Part shown: positions 22,854-34,920 of the stretch, piece by piece | Layout: every line of letters begins with the position of its first letter | How positions within the stretch are numbered: position 1 is the first letter of the stretch | NCBI RefSeq assembly: GCF_905220565.1 | Contig: NC_059399.1 | Location: 14,624,501-14,688,500 of the forward strand | Source of the DNA: Melitaea cinxia | Lineage: Eukaryota; Arthropoda; Insecta; Lepidoptera; Nymphalidae | Direction: 5' to 3' | Length of the DNA: 64,000 nucleotides | Position numbers and translations under genes: made by a program | The notes under the pieces: generated by a model | Told to the model about the DNA's origin: nothing | The model's database searches: none | What the model saw: the letters and a program-made list of their open reading frames with translations, nothing else

Positions 22854-22885
22854 AGAGGTCTTTTACCTGCCCCCCCTCCTCGTCC

Positions 22886-25800
22886 TCAAGACTCGCGCTT
22901 GGGCTCGGGCGCGGGCTCGTCGTCGTCGAGGCGCGCCGGGCTGACCACTTGGTCGTGCAGCGTGCGCAGGTGCCGCAGCAGGTTCGACTTCACGTTGAAC
23001 CCTTTGTTGCACAGACCGCACACGAACGGACGCTCACCTGGCCGCCCATTCAAATTGAAAACTTTATTTGACATACTGTTTTATTTACAAAAAATTAACT
23101 AGTAGCTAGGTTATGTTAGATTAGATGATTTATAATTATAAATGGACTTCTAATTTTTTGGTCAAATTACTGTTTATAAGGAGGTTACTCAAAATGAATA
23201 AATATAATCCACCAACAAGATCTATTATAGTGCAGACCAAAAAATGGTCTGAAATTAAAATAAAAGTTTTATTATTTTTAAGGGGAAAATAGCTAAAAAC
23301 CACACTGACCTGTGTGCGTACGCATATGTATGAGCATAGAGGCGTGTGACGGGAATGTCTTCTTGCAGAACGTGCAAATCTTGTTTTGCGCGCCCTCTGT
23401 GAAACGATTGTGACGTTTTGGTGGGGCACTGTTGTTTGATATGGCCAATTCTGGACAACCGACATCGAACGAACATTTAGACAACGATCTCAATCACAAC
23501 AGCACAAGGATTCAATGCAATGCTTTGTAAGAGAATTTTTTTAAGAATATCTGTGCAAAAATTATACATTTCGAAAGCGATACAAAGCATTCCAAGGTTA
23601 CAAAAACTATCATAGAACATAACTGAAGTGATTATCATGACTGTAGCGGGTCAGTGTGAAAAATGAATAAAAAGAAGATGCGTTAAAAAAAAAACTATGC
23701 GAAATCGATACTGTGATAGGAAGGTAACAGCGGTTAAGTTGCATTAAAAATTCAACGATGTTGCGTTTGTCGAGAATTAGCCACATACATAACAATCAAT
23801 GTTCAGCTATGTTGGTAACTGTTAAACTACGCACTTGAAAATATTTCATACAATTTAATAAACGAAATAGTACAAAATTCAAGATCAAGAAGATTAGTTC
23901 ATTAAAAATATATAAAATTATAATAAACTAATTTATTATGTGACAAAAGATACAAATTATCATCTAATTCTAAATAAAGAGAATAAAAAAGTATACTATT
24001 AGATATTCTAATCTATCTTAATTTTAATAATAATAAGTCTTTGTGTACTGACCTGATTCAGTGTGTGTACTTTGTATATGTCTGACCCACTCCCCAGGGT
24101 TGGGGAAATGTTTCTGACAGAGATCACATCGTAGTAATGCCATTGTTTCCTCTGTGTCATCGCTCTGTAAGAAATAAAGAATATTTACGCAATGAAGAAC
24201 AGCATTATCTGAGAATAATGATGCACTTGGAAATCTACTTGAAATTTATAAAGTCACCACAGTACTATACTATAGTGCACTGTACAATACAACATCTAGA
24301 GTGCGGTAAAGTACACTATCATACTACACGATACCATACTGTACTTTATCGTACCGTACCGTACTGCATCGTTCAGCAACGTACTGCAAAGTACCGTGCC
24401 GTACCATACTCGTTCTGGTATCGCACTGTACCGTAACGTACTGCACCGTACCGTACTGCACCGTGACGTACCGTACTCGTTCTGGTATCGTACTGTACCG
24501 TAACGTACTGCACCGTACCGTACTGCACCGTACCGTACTGCACCGTACCGTACTGCACCGTACCGTACTGCACCGTACCGTACTGCACCGTACCGTACTG
24601 CACCGTACTGTGTTTTAACGTACGTAAAATTGTAAATTAATTGTACCGTGCGATATTGTAGTGTACCACAGCCCTCCCGCGCTGGAGCGGGCCGGTACTT
24701 ACCGCGGAGCGATGCTTGCGGCGCCGCGGGTGGTGGTGGTTGTCGCGCGCGTGGTTCTGCACGTGGCGCACCCAGGCCGCCGGCACCGTGAACACCTCTG
24801 CACACAGCTCGCACGCCAGCGGGCTGTACAGCTGCCGGGAGAACGGACCGTTAGTATAAGTTAACATCGCCCGGTTAAAGTCGCATATATTACTAGAGGA
24901 ATTTTTAAATAAAAACGGAAAAGAGGTGGTACAGGGTAAAGGTGTACACGTTTTTTTTTTTATAATAATAAGTTTATTTTCTTAAATTTAAAATAAAAAA
25001 AAATTAAATATAAATTTCTATAATATTTATACGAAAAAATACATATATTTATCGGTTTCACATCTCAACATAAGATACTACACTTTTTACTACTACATCG
25101 CGCGTCATCTCAAACATAGTCCTTTTAATATAAATAAATCACACTTACCAAACTTTCTTCCTCAATGTCCATATCATCAATAGGTTCAGACTTGACACTC
25201 ATTTCCGCTTGGAACATTTCCGCTATCGACCGCTCTTCCTCTTCTATACTACTGGCGTCCCAATCGGGTTCGTCTTTAATCTGCACCTCTGTATTCGTTT
25301 CCGATGTGCTTTGGTTTGATTTCTCTGTTAAAAATAATTAATCGAATTCATAAGTGGATAGCTATAACTACATGTTTCTTGGTAGAAGTTTGTAAAAAAT
25401 GGTTTAAATGCAGCGCCAGACGCGCGCAATTGTTAGAGAAGAGTTAAAATGTTTAATATTACTTATTTATATAATGAGATTAAAAACGACGCTTTTCAAT
25501 ACTTTTGGGAAAGGGGGTGGCTATATTTTTAATGCCGTAACCACACAACAATCTTAAAGAGAAATCTCCTTAGAGCATGAGACTCTTTCTTTCTCCATGT
25601 TGGAGAAGAATTGGGGCCTAATCCACCTCGCTGCCCTACTGCGGATTGGCGGATGTTCCCTACTAGGAGTAATGAACGCTATCAGGTATTTATGATAACA
25701 ACCAGTACTACCGGCTTATCATACTCTCCGAGGCACGGTGGGGGAGAACCACAAGGGCAGACATCCCAAGTGGAAATATTTTTACAAATATCAATTATCC

Positions 25801-28800
25801 ATCCCGAGCGGGAAACGAACCCGCAAACCGTCGGTATTTAAGGCGCCTACACGCACAGCTACACCAGAGCGGTTTACGAATTGGCACATTAATAATACAA
25901 ATTATAAAAAAAATATTCAATTGTTTTCTTTTATAGATGTAAGTACGACTCGGTAGAGTAAAGAAGCCATTAAGCCAAATGAATAAATCACACAAGATCC
26001 CTAGACTTGTCTTGTCAATACTTACTAGAACTAACAGACGCGTTATCCTGCTCATCGGCTTCCTTCTCCTTATCCGCGGTGTCAGTCTTCTGCCTCTTGC
26101 CGTACTTGCGTTCCGCTCGACGCAAGATACGTGGCGGTGGCGTATCATCAGGATCCTCTGCTGTACTGGACACTGTCACTGTAGCGGTCGCGGTGGGTGT
26201 GGTCACAGTGGCAGTTGTCATTTCTGTAGTAGGTGCGGGCGCGACCAGGATCGTTTGACCCTTCGGTGCCCCTGGACGGAGGGCCGCTTGAGTCCCTCCC
26301 TCGGTGGTCTTGATGAACACCAGTTTGGGTGGACCGATAAACATTGGCCTGTTTAAAACAAATTTTTACTAAGCAAACCGCGTCTAATAACAATTAAGAT
26401 ACGCTAATAAAATCATCTTCTACTCAACGGCCGCAAATGATCCTGCCAGGTATCCGAAAACATGACGTGACACAAACGCTAGGCCTACGATAAGTCTGTA
26501 CGGTCATATCAAGTTTGTAAATATTTATCATGAGCGAAATCGTACCTGTGACCGCTAGCCCAGCAGCAAGTGTAATCACTGATTCATCAAGTTAAAATAG
26601 AACCTAATTAAGTCCCAGTTAATGTATATGAAAACGGTTGTTATTCACATTTGTTGGACTCCATGAAGCGTATATGGCCATGACCAATATTCCCGAAATA
26701 TCGAAAACTCAAAAGACAACTAATGTGGTAAATATACCTCTTTATATGTGTTATTATGATAAATTGTAGTATTTTGTTTAGTCTTGAAATTACAATTTGA
26801 AAACTAATAATCAGAAACGTCAAAAATTTTGAAAATAATGAGTGCATTATCCACTCAATAACTGGTTAAATTTCAGTTTCGCGACATGACCGGTTCGGTT
26901 AGAACGCGTAATAGCTAACTACTGGAGATTATCAACAATTATATACTTATAAAGCATGTTTTAAATGAAAATTCAAATATATTTTTTATCCAGGTATCGT
27001 TTCTTAGGATTTTGGAAACAACTTATACAAATAATTTTAAAAATACGTGAAAAAATACATCGATATAATTTTGTTTTTTTTTTTTATTTATGTAGTTTTT
27101 TTAACATTTATATAACAATTTGGTATTAGAATAAATATCAAGTCTGTTTTTGTAATTTAACATTTAAAGACAATTTTCAAGTAGGTATTAATTACTTTAT
27201 TCGATTGTTATACAAGACTTATGAGATAGAGATTAGAATAGTAATAGTAGACTAGAATTGTAGAGATTATATAATAAAGGTATAAAAGCTATAAAATCAA
27301 TAAATGTTTGACATACACACACATACTAGTCTGTTTCTAAGATGAGCAACATAATGCCTGTGTTTGAGATAAAAATTGTTGGATATAAATTAATATCAAT
27401 TTTTTTTTGTACTGAATGCACACATAAATTCGAGACATAAATAAGGTCGTCAAAAGTGAACTTTACAATTTATTTAGTCATGTTTGTTATTTAATATAAC
27501 TAAATTTTAAAAATTATTATTTTGTATTTCCTTACATTTGTATTATTAAAGTCTAAATGTAAAATATTTAAAAACAATCGAGAATAAGATTTTTTATTAA
27601 TGTTAGTTAAAATAAATTTGCCAAACCATAACATACATAATGTTATTTGTTTTGTTAGAACTGCTGATTTGAAGTAAATATTTTAAGTGGTCCAAAACGC
27701 ATGGGGAACTAAGAGCCTGTTGATGTTGTGTAACATAGTAAGGGTTACAGGAAAAGTCGACCTAGATCCGTTAAGGGCATGTAGTACACACCATTTCTGA
27801 ATGATTTCACTATGGAACCCCCCATCCTAAACTTAACCGTTTTCGAGATATTCGAGTTTTAATTTTTTTTTTTATGAAAATGCCCAATTTTTCGGCTATT
27901 GAATTGAATATTTTGAATTTTTTTGACTCTTATGATTATTTTTTTGGTTTTTTACATGAAGAATGAGATGCCTAATGACCTCAATGACTAAAATTGCACG
28001 TAAGTTAACTAAATGGGTCGTTGTAGACGATCGAAACTTAAGAAAATAAGTACAACATTTTTGAATATCATATCAAAAATTGACCGCTCCAGCGGGATTC
28101 AAACCCGCGTCTCCGACTGACTGTGTCGGCGCTCTAGCCAATTAAGCTATGGAACGATGTACCCGCTCGAGCGAAATTTTTGATATGATGATTTTTATTT
28201 TTCGGTTTAAGCGAACCGTGGCGCCGTCTATAGTGAGTTCTTTACAGAGACCCGTAACTATTCAAAGTTTCATATTACAATGAAAATCTTTGACAAGAGA
28301 CGACACCATGCTATTTTTAATATGTACGATTTTATTTTTGTGTTACCCACACATTAGGAATTCTAAACATTTTTGAATATCATATCAAAAATTGACCGCT
28401 CCAGCGGGATTCGAACCCGCGTCTCCGACTGACCGCTCAGTCGGAGACGCGGGTTCGAATCCCGCTGGAGCGGTCAATTTTTGATATGATATTCAAAAAT
28501 GTTTAGAATTCCTAATGTGTGGGTAACACAAAAATAAAATCGTACTTTTTAAAAATAGCATGGTGTCGTCTCTTGTCAAAGATTTTCATTGTAATATGAA
28601 ACTTTGAATAGTTACGGGTCTCTGTAAAGAACTCACTATAGACGGCGCCACGGTTCGCTTAAACCGAAAAATAAAAATCATCATATCAAAAATTTCGCTC
28701 GAGCGGGTACATCGTTCCATAGCTTAATTGGCTAGAGCGCCGACACAGTCAGTCGGAGACGCGGGTTTGAATCCCGCTGGAGCGGTCAATTTTTGATATG

Positions 28801-30828
28801 ATATTCAAAAATGTTTAGAATTCCTAATGTGTGGGTAACACAAAAATAAAATCGTACATATTAAATAAGTACAAATTATAAAAAAATATTTTTCTTTTCT
28901 GGATATCTCAAAAATTATTATGGCACTTGCTCTGCAGATGTGCTTAAAACATCTACATTTTATCAGCTATCCAACGAGGTATAACACTCTAGGGTATTTA
29001 TTTACCCAATGTTTCAAAATAACATTTATTTACCCAATGTTTTTGAAGACACGTGGTCTTCCTAAGTCCGTACGTCGTCGCGAAACAGAGCCAGTTTCAC
29101 GAAGTCGTCGGTAAACTCCGTCGAAAACGCTTACATCAGGTACTCGACGGTCGGGATAGCGTCGTATGTACTCAGTCCGAGCTTGTGCGGACACGCAATT
29201 GCAGTATCCGTAGCAGATAAGCATATCCGCATATTCTTCGTTCGAGTATGTTGCCATTTTCAACAGTCCAGTATCACAAGCACAAATAAGAGTCCAGTAT
29301 CACAAGCACAAATCAGAGTCCAGTAAACAAGCACAGTAGTCACAGTTAGAAAAATCAGTCCAGAAACAAAGCCAAGTCGTGTGGGAATCCGAAAGCACAA
29401 TAATTCGCATCTACCATGGACGAATCGCATGAGCAGACTAAAATGGATGGCAAGCAAACAAACGACCAAATACAAAACAATGGGCATGTTGTATCCCCAA
29501 ACTTGTTTTTGCACATTATTTTTCTCACTCTCACCTGCATAAATCTTAAGTTGTCTCACTCACACGCACCGGATTAACTTGAAGGACAATAGCCGAGTGA
29601 CCCGTTAGACCTACTACCTGAACCTTTTCAACTATGTTTTTTTCTATGAGTTTAAATACAACCCTAGGTTGTTATACCTCGTTCGATAGCTGATAAAATG
29701 TAGATGTTTTTAAGCACATCTGTAAAGCAAGTGCCATAATAATTTTTTGAGATATCCAGAAAAGAAAAATATTTTTTTATAATTTGTACTTATTTTCTTA
29801 AGTTTCGATCGTCTACAACGACCCATTTAGTTAACTTACGTGCAATTTTAGTCATTGAGGTCATTAGGCATCTCATTCTTCATGTAAAAAACCAAAAAAA
29901 TAATCATAAGAATTAAAAAAACTTCAAAATATTCAATTCAATAGCCGAAAAATTGGGTATTTTCATAAAAAAAATTAAAACTCGAATATCTCGAAAACGG
30001 TTAAGTTTAGGATGGGGGGTTCCATAGTGAAATCATTCAGAAATGGTGTGTACTACACGCCCTTAACGATTCTAGGTCGACTTTTCCTGTAACTGAGTAT
30101 ATATAAATTTCATGTCACAATGCATGTGAGCGATAAACTCCGAAACTACTGAACCAATTTTTATCAAATTTTGTAAGCATCTGTAATTTGGTCCAACTTG
30201 TAGTTTTTATCGCAATTGGACCCGGTAGGTGGCGCTGCTATCGGTATGTAAGTAATCAAATTTGGTCACTTTTATTTAATTTGGCACACATATATTTAAT
30301 ACTAGTGGACCCGACCGATTTGGAATGTGACAGTTTTTTATTGTTACCTATTTTATAGTCGGCGCAAAAGGTTCTCCTGAACAGAGCCGTTACCCTAATG
30401 ATATTTGAGAGATAATGTGTGAGGTTCAGCTCGGGTGACGAAAATATCTTTGCTTCTACGAACTTTGGCCACCTTGTGACCCACTAAAAAACCCCGACTG
30501 GGATGTCTTCTAACTAAGAGGCGAACTTAGGGCTCAAACCTGATTGGAAAATAATCTAAAGGGACAGTGGGAACCTAAATGTGACAAATATTTAAAATTG
30601 TGTGCCTCAATGACATAACATAGAGATAGACGGGTTATTAACCGACATGATTGTATTTTAAAGTGGCGCAAGTCTACGTCACAGAACGCGCGACGCGTCG
30701 TGCCCGATCGCGCCGATTTGGCCCGATCGTGACCGAATGTAAGGTAATTACCAAACTTTTCGTTGCCATTTTAAAGCGGGTATGGCTAGGCTTTAGATTA
30801 AGAACACCGTTACATCGAACAACGTTAG

Positions 30829-30872
<44 letters not shown>

Positions 30873-32685
30873 TTCAGCCTATTGCAGTCCACTGCTAGGC
30901 CTCCACAAGTTCACGCCAAAAATGGCGTAACCTCATGTGTGATGCCCATAATCACTACGCTGGGCAGGCGGGTTGGTGACCGCAGGGCTGGCTTTGTTGT
31001 AACGAAGATGCTGCTGCCTGAGTTCGGCCTGTGTATTTCAAAGCCAGCGGTTGGATGGTTACTCCGCCATCGGTCGGCTTTATAAGCTCCAAGGTGGTAG
31101 TGGAACTGTGTTATCCCTTAGTCGCCTCTTACGACACCCCCGGGATGAGGTGGCTATATTCTTCAATGTCATAACCACACAGCGTGCGTAGCCACACAGC
31201 GTAACTAAATTATGTCGTGTGTAACAGTCTAATTTGGTAATTAGATAGGTTAGGGTTATTTTTTTTTTAATTAATAATTATAGATAGTAAAACCCTTTTT
31301 TAACGCGATTTGTTTGACAGACGACGTGAAAACTGACGCATTTTTGCACAAATAGGGATATTAAATTAATAATTATCTATACTAATATTATAAAGCTGAA
31401 GAGTTTGTTTGTTGTTTGAACGCGCTTATCTCAGAAACTACTGGTCCGATTTAAAAAAATCTTGTAGTGTTAGATAGTCCATTTATCGAGGAAGGTTATA
31501 AGGCTATATATCACACGCTAAGACCAAAAGGAGCGGAGCACCAATGAAGAATGTTTCAAAATCAGGGGTTCTTTTTTCCTTTTGAGAGCTTCCGCTGCGT
31601 GCGCTGCGAAAACAGTTAAAGTTTCGCAAAAATCATGTATGACAGAATTGATATTCTTTAAAAGTTCTAAAAAAAGTCCGCGACAAGTTAGTTCCAAAAT
31701 AATGCATTATTTGCGAAGGTGTTTTTATAAACATGATATTAATCTTTATCTAAATAAATACGTTATTCATCATAAGTATTTAATTTAAAACAAAATAACC
31801 TTTTACATAATTCGATTTCAATGAGTATCAGTATCAGCAGTTTTAAAATAACATCGCAGCAAAATAATGATCAAGTATTGCGCGCGCCTCTATTCCACGC
31901 GGACGAAGTCGCGCGCAGAAGCTAGTAGATAATAAAACCCTTTTTTAACGCGATTTGTTTGACAGATGACGTGAAAACCGATGCATTTTATGTCGCGTGC
32001 CGAAACTAAAACAAAAGAAATAATATTGCGAAACCAACCAAAATAAAAATCAGTACTAATGATCTATAGCTCTTACATTTTTTGACTATTCAATTTGGTC
32101 GGGTTCGCGATATTATCACTTTTGTTGAGTTTCGGAACGCGACATTAGATCCTCCAACATGCCTCCAACGCGAACACACACTCTGTTTTGATAGATATGA
32201 TTGAATTTGAATTTTGTGCAGCGATAATAAAGGGCAAATTGACTCTGACGTTAGGAACACACCTACATTGCTTAGACAACAGTGAGTGCTTGTAATTTAA
32301 TATGAACTTTAATGAATACTAATAATTGACTCTATATTTTAGTTAGAAAACGTTTGTATGGGAATAAGAAAAGGGCTATTGTTAGGGTTTTCCCGGAAAT
32401 TATTCGAATTTTTGAAAACCATCCTTGGACTTCAACGAACATTTAAAGAAAAGAATTGGTATAATAGTTGTGTTTGCAGGCAAACGAAAAAAGCAGACTT
32501 CAATTATGTCGACAAGTAATACAACGTAGGTAGACGGTTTTCGAGAGTTTCCCTCGATTTCTCTGGGATCCCATCATCAGATCCTGGTTTCCTTATCATG
32601 GTACCAAACTAGGGATATCTCCTTTCCAACAAAAAAAGAATTATCAAAATCAGTTCATAAACGACGAAGTTATCCCCAAACATAC

Positions 32686-32732
<47 letters not shown>

Positions 32733-32843
32733 GGTCGAATTGAGTAACCTCCTCCTTTTTTTGAAGTTAGTTAAAAATTGGTCCAGGCGTTGTTGAGTTA
32801 TGCGCTTACCAACACATTTTGCGATTCATATTTTTATATATAG

Positions 32844-32880
<37 letters not shown>

Positions 32881-34072
32881 TATATATATATATAATCAAG
32901 TGTCATCCACACTAAGTTAAATATCTTGGTGGATGAATAAAAAGAAATTCATACCTAGTGACTCCCTGAGGTTGAAAGGGGTTAAATGTTTTGAGTAGTT
33001 TGTCATTCTTCTTAACGGTAATATATATTTCTTATATAATTCTTATTGTTTGTTGTGTTTTTTGTTGGTTTTTATTAAATGTAAAAAATTAAATTTTTAA
33101 AGGTAAATAATTTAAGTAAAATTAATTAAACTAATTTGATTAATGTACCTATTAATGTTTACAAAAATTGTATTACATCAAGTGTCATCCACAATAAGTT
33201 AAATAACTTAGGTGGATGAATAAAAAGAAATTCATACCTGGTGACTCCCTGAGGTTGAACGGGGTTAAATGTTTTGAGTAGTTTGTCATCCTTCTTAACG
33301 GTAATCTTTGGTTGTTCTTCGGGCTTTTTGGCTTGCTTGTTGAGAACTTGAGTGCTAGTCTTCTCGGCAGGAGTGTCACCTCCCGGTTCATCAGTCTGAC
33401 GCCAGAGACCTCGTATTTTTAAAACTTCCCCGGCTTTTAGAACTGTATCTAATACTTCATTTGATACTGTTGTTTCGCCTACAAATAATTTTCAAGTTGG
33501 TGAATTGTTTATTCTTTTTATGTTTTTAATTTTTTTTATATTAGAAGTAAGTTAAACAAGTTTTGTCTAAAATTAAATCATTAAAATTATTACATGATAT
33601 TTAAATTTTTGGTTACTGAATAAAAAATTCATTACTGAGTTACTTTTTATCCCTTAAAAAAATATTTATGCCTTGTTTTTTTACAATATCAATAATTTAT
33701 TTTAAAAATATTCTTTGTTTTCTACCTGAAAATTCAAAATAATCTATGACAATAACTAATTTCATTATAGTTATACGTACCTTTATACATATATTCGACT
33801 AGAATCTTTAGCGCCTTCGTAGATATCTCTGAAGGTAAAACTACGTACAGCATTCCGCCCATGCGTGTCACGGACCGCTGTCCTTCGAACAAGCTGCTCA
33901 AATACACACTGCACGAGCTCAATATAAACTTGTGGGCCGGTATTTGTGAGCCGTCCATTGTACAGAGGACCACATCCGTAAACCTTTCCGACCGCAGCAG
34001 GGCCGCCACGGAACCGTTCAAATGCGAACTGTGTGAATGCCATTTTAACTGGTATGTGTCCGTCGACGTCAT
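22886..34072 (-). CDS. BTB/POZ protein with four C2H2 zinc fingers
   Basis: Eight exons join in phase: 34072-33781, 33478-33238, 26348-26026, 25324-25149, 24831-24703, 24164-24053, 23450-23310 and 23037-22886. They give 521 codons plus TGA. Exon 1 is a BTB domain (YQLKWHSHSSHLNGSV, FTDVVLCTMDGSQIPAHKF, LSSCSVYLSSLF); its end, DTVLKAGEVLKIRGLW, is in exon 2. The middle is low-complexity, Thr/Pro-rich then acidic, with two SUMO-type sites (IKDE, VKSE). The last four exons each carry one finger with spacing C-x2-C-x12-H-x3/4-H, and the TGERPF linker precedes the fourth. It is therefore a nuclear, dimerising, DNA-binding transcription factor of the Ttk/Lola/BAB type. I do not assign an orthologue. 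The intron from 33237 to 26349 holds a Tc1/mariner-type element, a Helitron and SINEs. The BTB ends with an in-frame TGA that may be leaky. Confidence 0.86.
24258..24640. repeat. 15-bp tandem repeat in zinc-finger gene intron
   Basis: Units of GTACCGTACTGCACC, almost perfect from 24500 to 24607 and increasingly degenerate to the left. The unit is itself nearly palindromic around GTAC. It is intronic, between the first and second finger exons, and the ORFs through it are artefacts. Confidence 0.88.
25507..25550 (-). mobile_element. SINE-like family A, 5' end fragment
   Basis: The reverse complement starts TGTTGTGTGGTTACGGCATT and runs into the family's GCCACCCCC segment before it is lost. It is intronic in the zinc-finger gene. 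Confidence 0.6.
26349..27745. other. Intronic AT-rich DNA
   Basis: Part of the large second intron of the BTB zinc-finger gene. No ORF of note, repeat family or RNA was recognised up to the transposon starting at 27748. Confidence 0.4.
28056..28858. mobile_element. Palindromic pair of tRNA-like elements
   Basis: Two copies of the unit seen at 3498-3802 lie head to head with a 4-nt centre (CCGC, 28433-28436). The arms are about 375 bp and nearly perfect. Three tRNA-like cores are visible: one on the minus strand at about 28081-28155, a fused half pair around the centre, and one on the plus strand at about 28713-28785. Each has a B-box-like GGTTYGAATCC. The whole sits inside the left TIR of the surrounding transposon. 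Confidence 0.75.
29030..29263 (-). pseudogene. Transposase N-terminal fragment (helix-turn-helix)
   Basis: 77 codons starting MKMATYSNEEYADMLICYG and continuing YIRRYPDRRVPDVSVFDG and RRLRETGSVSRRR. It resembles the N-terminal DNA-binding region (DUF4817 type) of insect transposases with a DDE_3 catalytic domain. The frame ends where the catalytic part should begin, so only the DNA-binding half remains. It lies within the element whose long inverted repeats it would have recognised. Confidence 0.7.
30090..30827. other. Intronic DNA with repeat traces
   Basis: The first 200 bp contain phrases common in lepidopteran transposons (CCGAAACTACTGAACCAATT, GTAGGTGGCGCTGCTA). The rest shows no gene and nothing recognisable. 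Confidence 0.35.
30829..31190 (-). mobile_element. SINE-like family A with (ATG)n tail
   Basis: Near full length, in minus orientation. The (CAT)n tract at 30829-30871 is its tail, and the 5' end is at the TGTGTGGTTATGAC-type end near 31180. The His-rich ORF over the tail is an artefact. Confidence 0.8.
31376..31925 (+). mobile_element. Non-autonomous Helitron
   Basis: It begins TCTATACTAATATTATAAAG preceded by A, and ends AGAAGCTAG followed by T, which is the Helitron rule (5' TC, 3' CTAG, insertion between A and T). A GC-rich hairpin (CGCGGACGAAGTCGCG) sits just before the 3' end. No Rep/helicase ORF. It lies between two diverged copies of a ~60-bp sequence (31281-31343 and 31926-31988). 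Confidence 0.82.
32468..32776 (-). repeat. Interspersed repeat family B, copy 2
   Basis: Minus orientation, with the family words TACAACGTAGGTAGA on the left and GGAGGTTACTCAATTCGA (reverse complement) on the right. A (TA)n microsatellite lies inside at 32687-32730. The 32777-32845 stretch after it matches the 5' end of a minus-strand Helitron, followed by a (CA)n tract at 32846-32878. Confidence 0.65.
32897..33022 (-). pseudogene. Duplicated fragment of a zinc-finger gene exon
   Basis: It repeats 33178-33304 with few differences: the same intron sequence, the GTATGA splice donor, and the last ~65 nt of coding exon 2 of the BTB zinc-finger gene. The copy breaks off inside the exon at a run of TA. 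It is a partial tandem duplication about 280 bp downstream of the real exon. It has no acceptor, so it is unlikely to be spliced in. Confidence 0.75.
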
Positions 34073-34669
34073 CTTACACCATGTTTATATACACTTCCAC
34101 TGTAAAAGGCACATTATTCGAAATCGATTTGAAAAAAAAATTGTTTACATTTCACTTCTCTGAAAACAACCAAACAATCAAATTACTATTTGTCTACTCA
34201 TTCAACTCTCACAAACGACACACACTCGAACGAGCTTTGGATATGATAACGATTGTGATCAAGCTTTTGATTTTGTTTTTGTATTAGATACATACTTAGA
34301 AAACAATATATAATTTTTTTTAATAAAAACAGGATTTTATCAAAGTTTTAAAGTTAGTCTAATTTAATAGTAATTTATAATGTAAATATAAATAGTAGCT
34401 TCTTGTACTGATTGTCAAAACATTTCACTTTATACACATAACAAATAAAAAAGTTTAAAATATATTTCACAATACCAAAATTGAAATCGAAGAATACCTA
34501 ATAATATATAACTGTAGGTATATTATGACGATTTTTTTTCCATTACTAAAAATAAAATAATTTTACCTTAAATAGACAATAATCTGTTTTCTATAAATTA
34601 AAAGTACAGGAAGTACAATTCGAAAACATTTTTCACAATTAACACATGAAATTTCATTCAATAACAATA

Positions 34670-34920
34670 ACGCAATGCGCGCAACCACCGCGTGCGATCC
34701 ACAAATCCAGTGTGCGGCGGCTGCGGCTCTGTAAAATCGATAAAGTTTGTATTGATTTAACGCGAAAAGCGGGGTTGCGCGTTTATCTCATCGATCCATG
34801 AGTTGGGCGCGTCGCGTCTCGCGTCGGGTGGGTAGCGTCGGTGCGCGCGCGTGCGCGTAACAACCGGCGCCCGCCCTGCCGCCTGCAATGCCCTATGCCA
34901 CCCTGTTCACGCGCAAATTT
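34670..34920 (-). promoter_or_regulatory. CpG-rich promoter-like region of the zinc-finger gene
   Basis: A GC- and CpG-rich island (CGTCGCGTCTCGCGTCGGG, GCGCGCGCGTGCGCG) about 600-850 bp upstream of the BTB start codon, in otherwise AT-rich DNA. The position suits a transcription start or 5' UTR. No specific core motif was identified. Confidence 0.4.

Larger units (their letters stand above)
27748..30089 (-). mobile_element. Tc1/mariner-type element with long terminal inverted repeats
   Basis: Both ends read CAGGAAAAGTCGACC inwards and are flanked by TA (27746-27747 and 30090-30091), the target used by the IS630-Tc1-mariner superfamily. The inverted repeats extend for over 400 bp. The left arm runs 27748-28055 and, after a nested insertion, 28863-28990; the right arm runs about 29665-30089. 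Inside, on the minus strand, is the N-terminus of a transposase (29263-29030). The catalytic domain is absent, so the element is an internally deleted derivative. Confidence 0.82.

Noticed and set aside
24296..24814. 172-codon ORF on the minus strand
   Set aside because: It runs through the 15-bp repeat and overlaps the first zinc-finger exon in the wrong frame.
30651..31085. 144-codon ORF with a long His run
   Set aside because: The His run is the (CAT)n tail of a SINE-like element, and the rest is the element read through.
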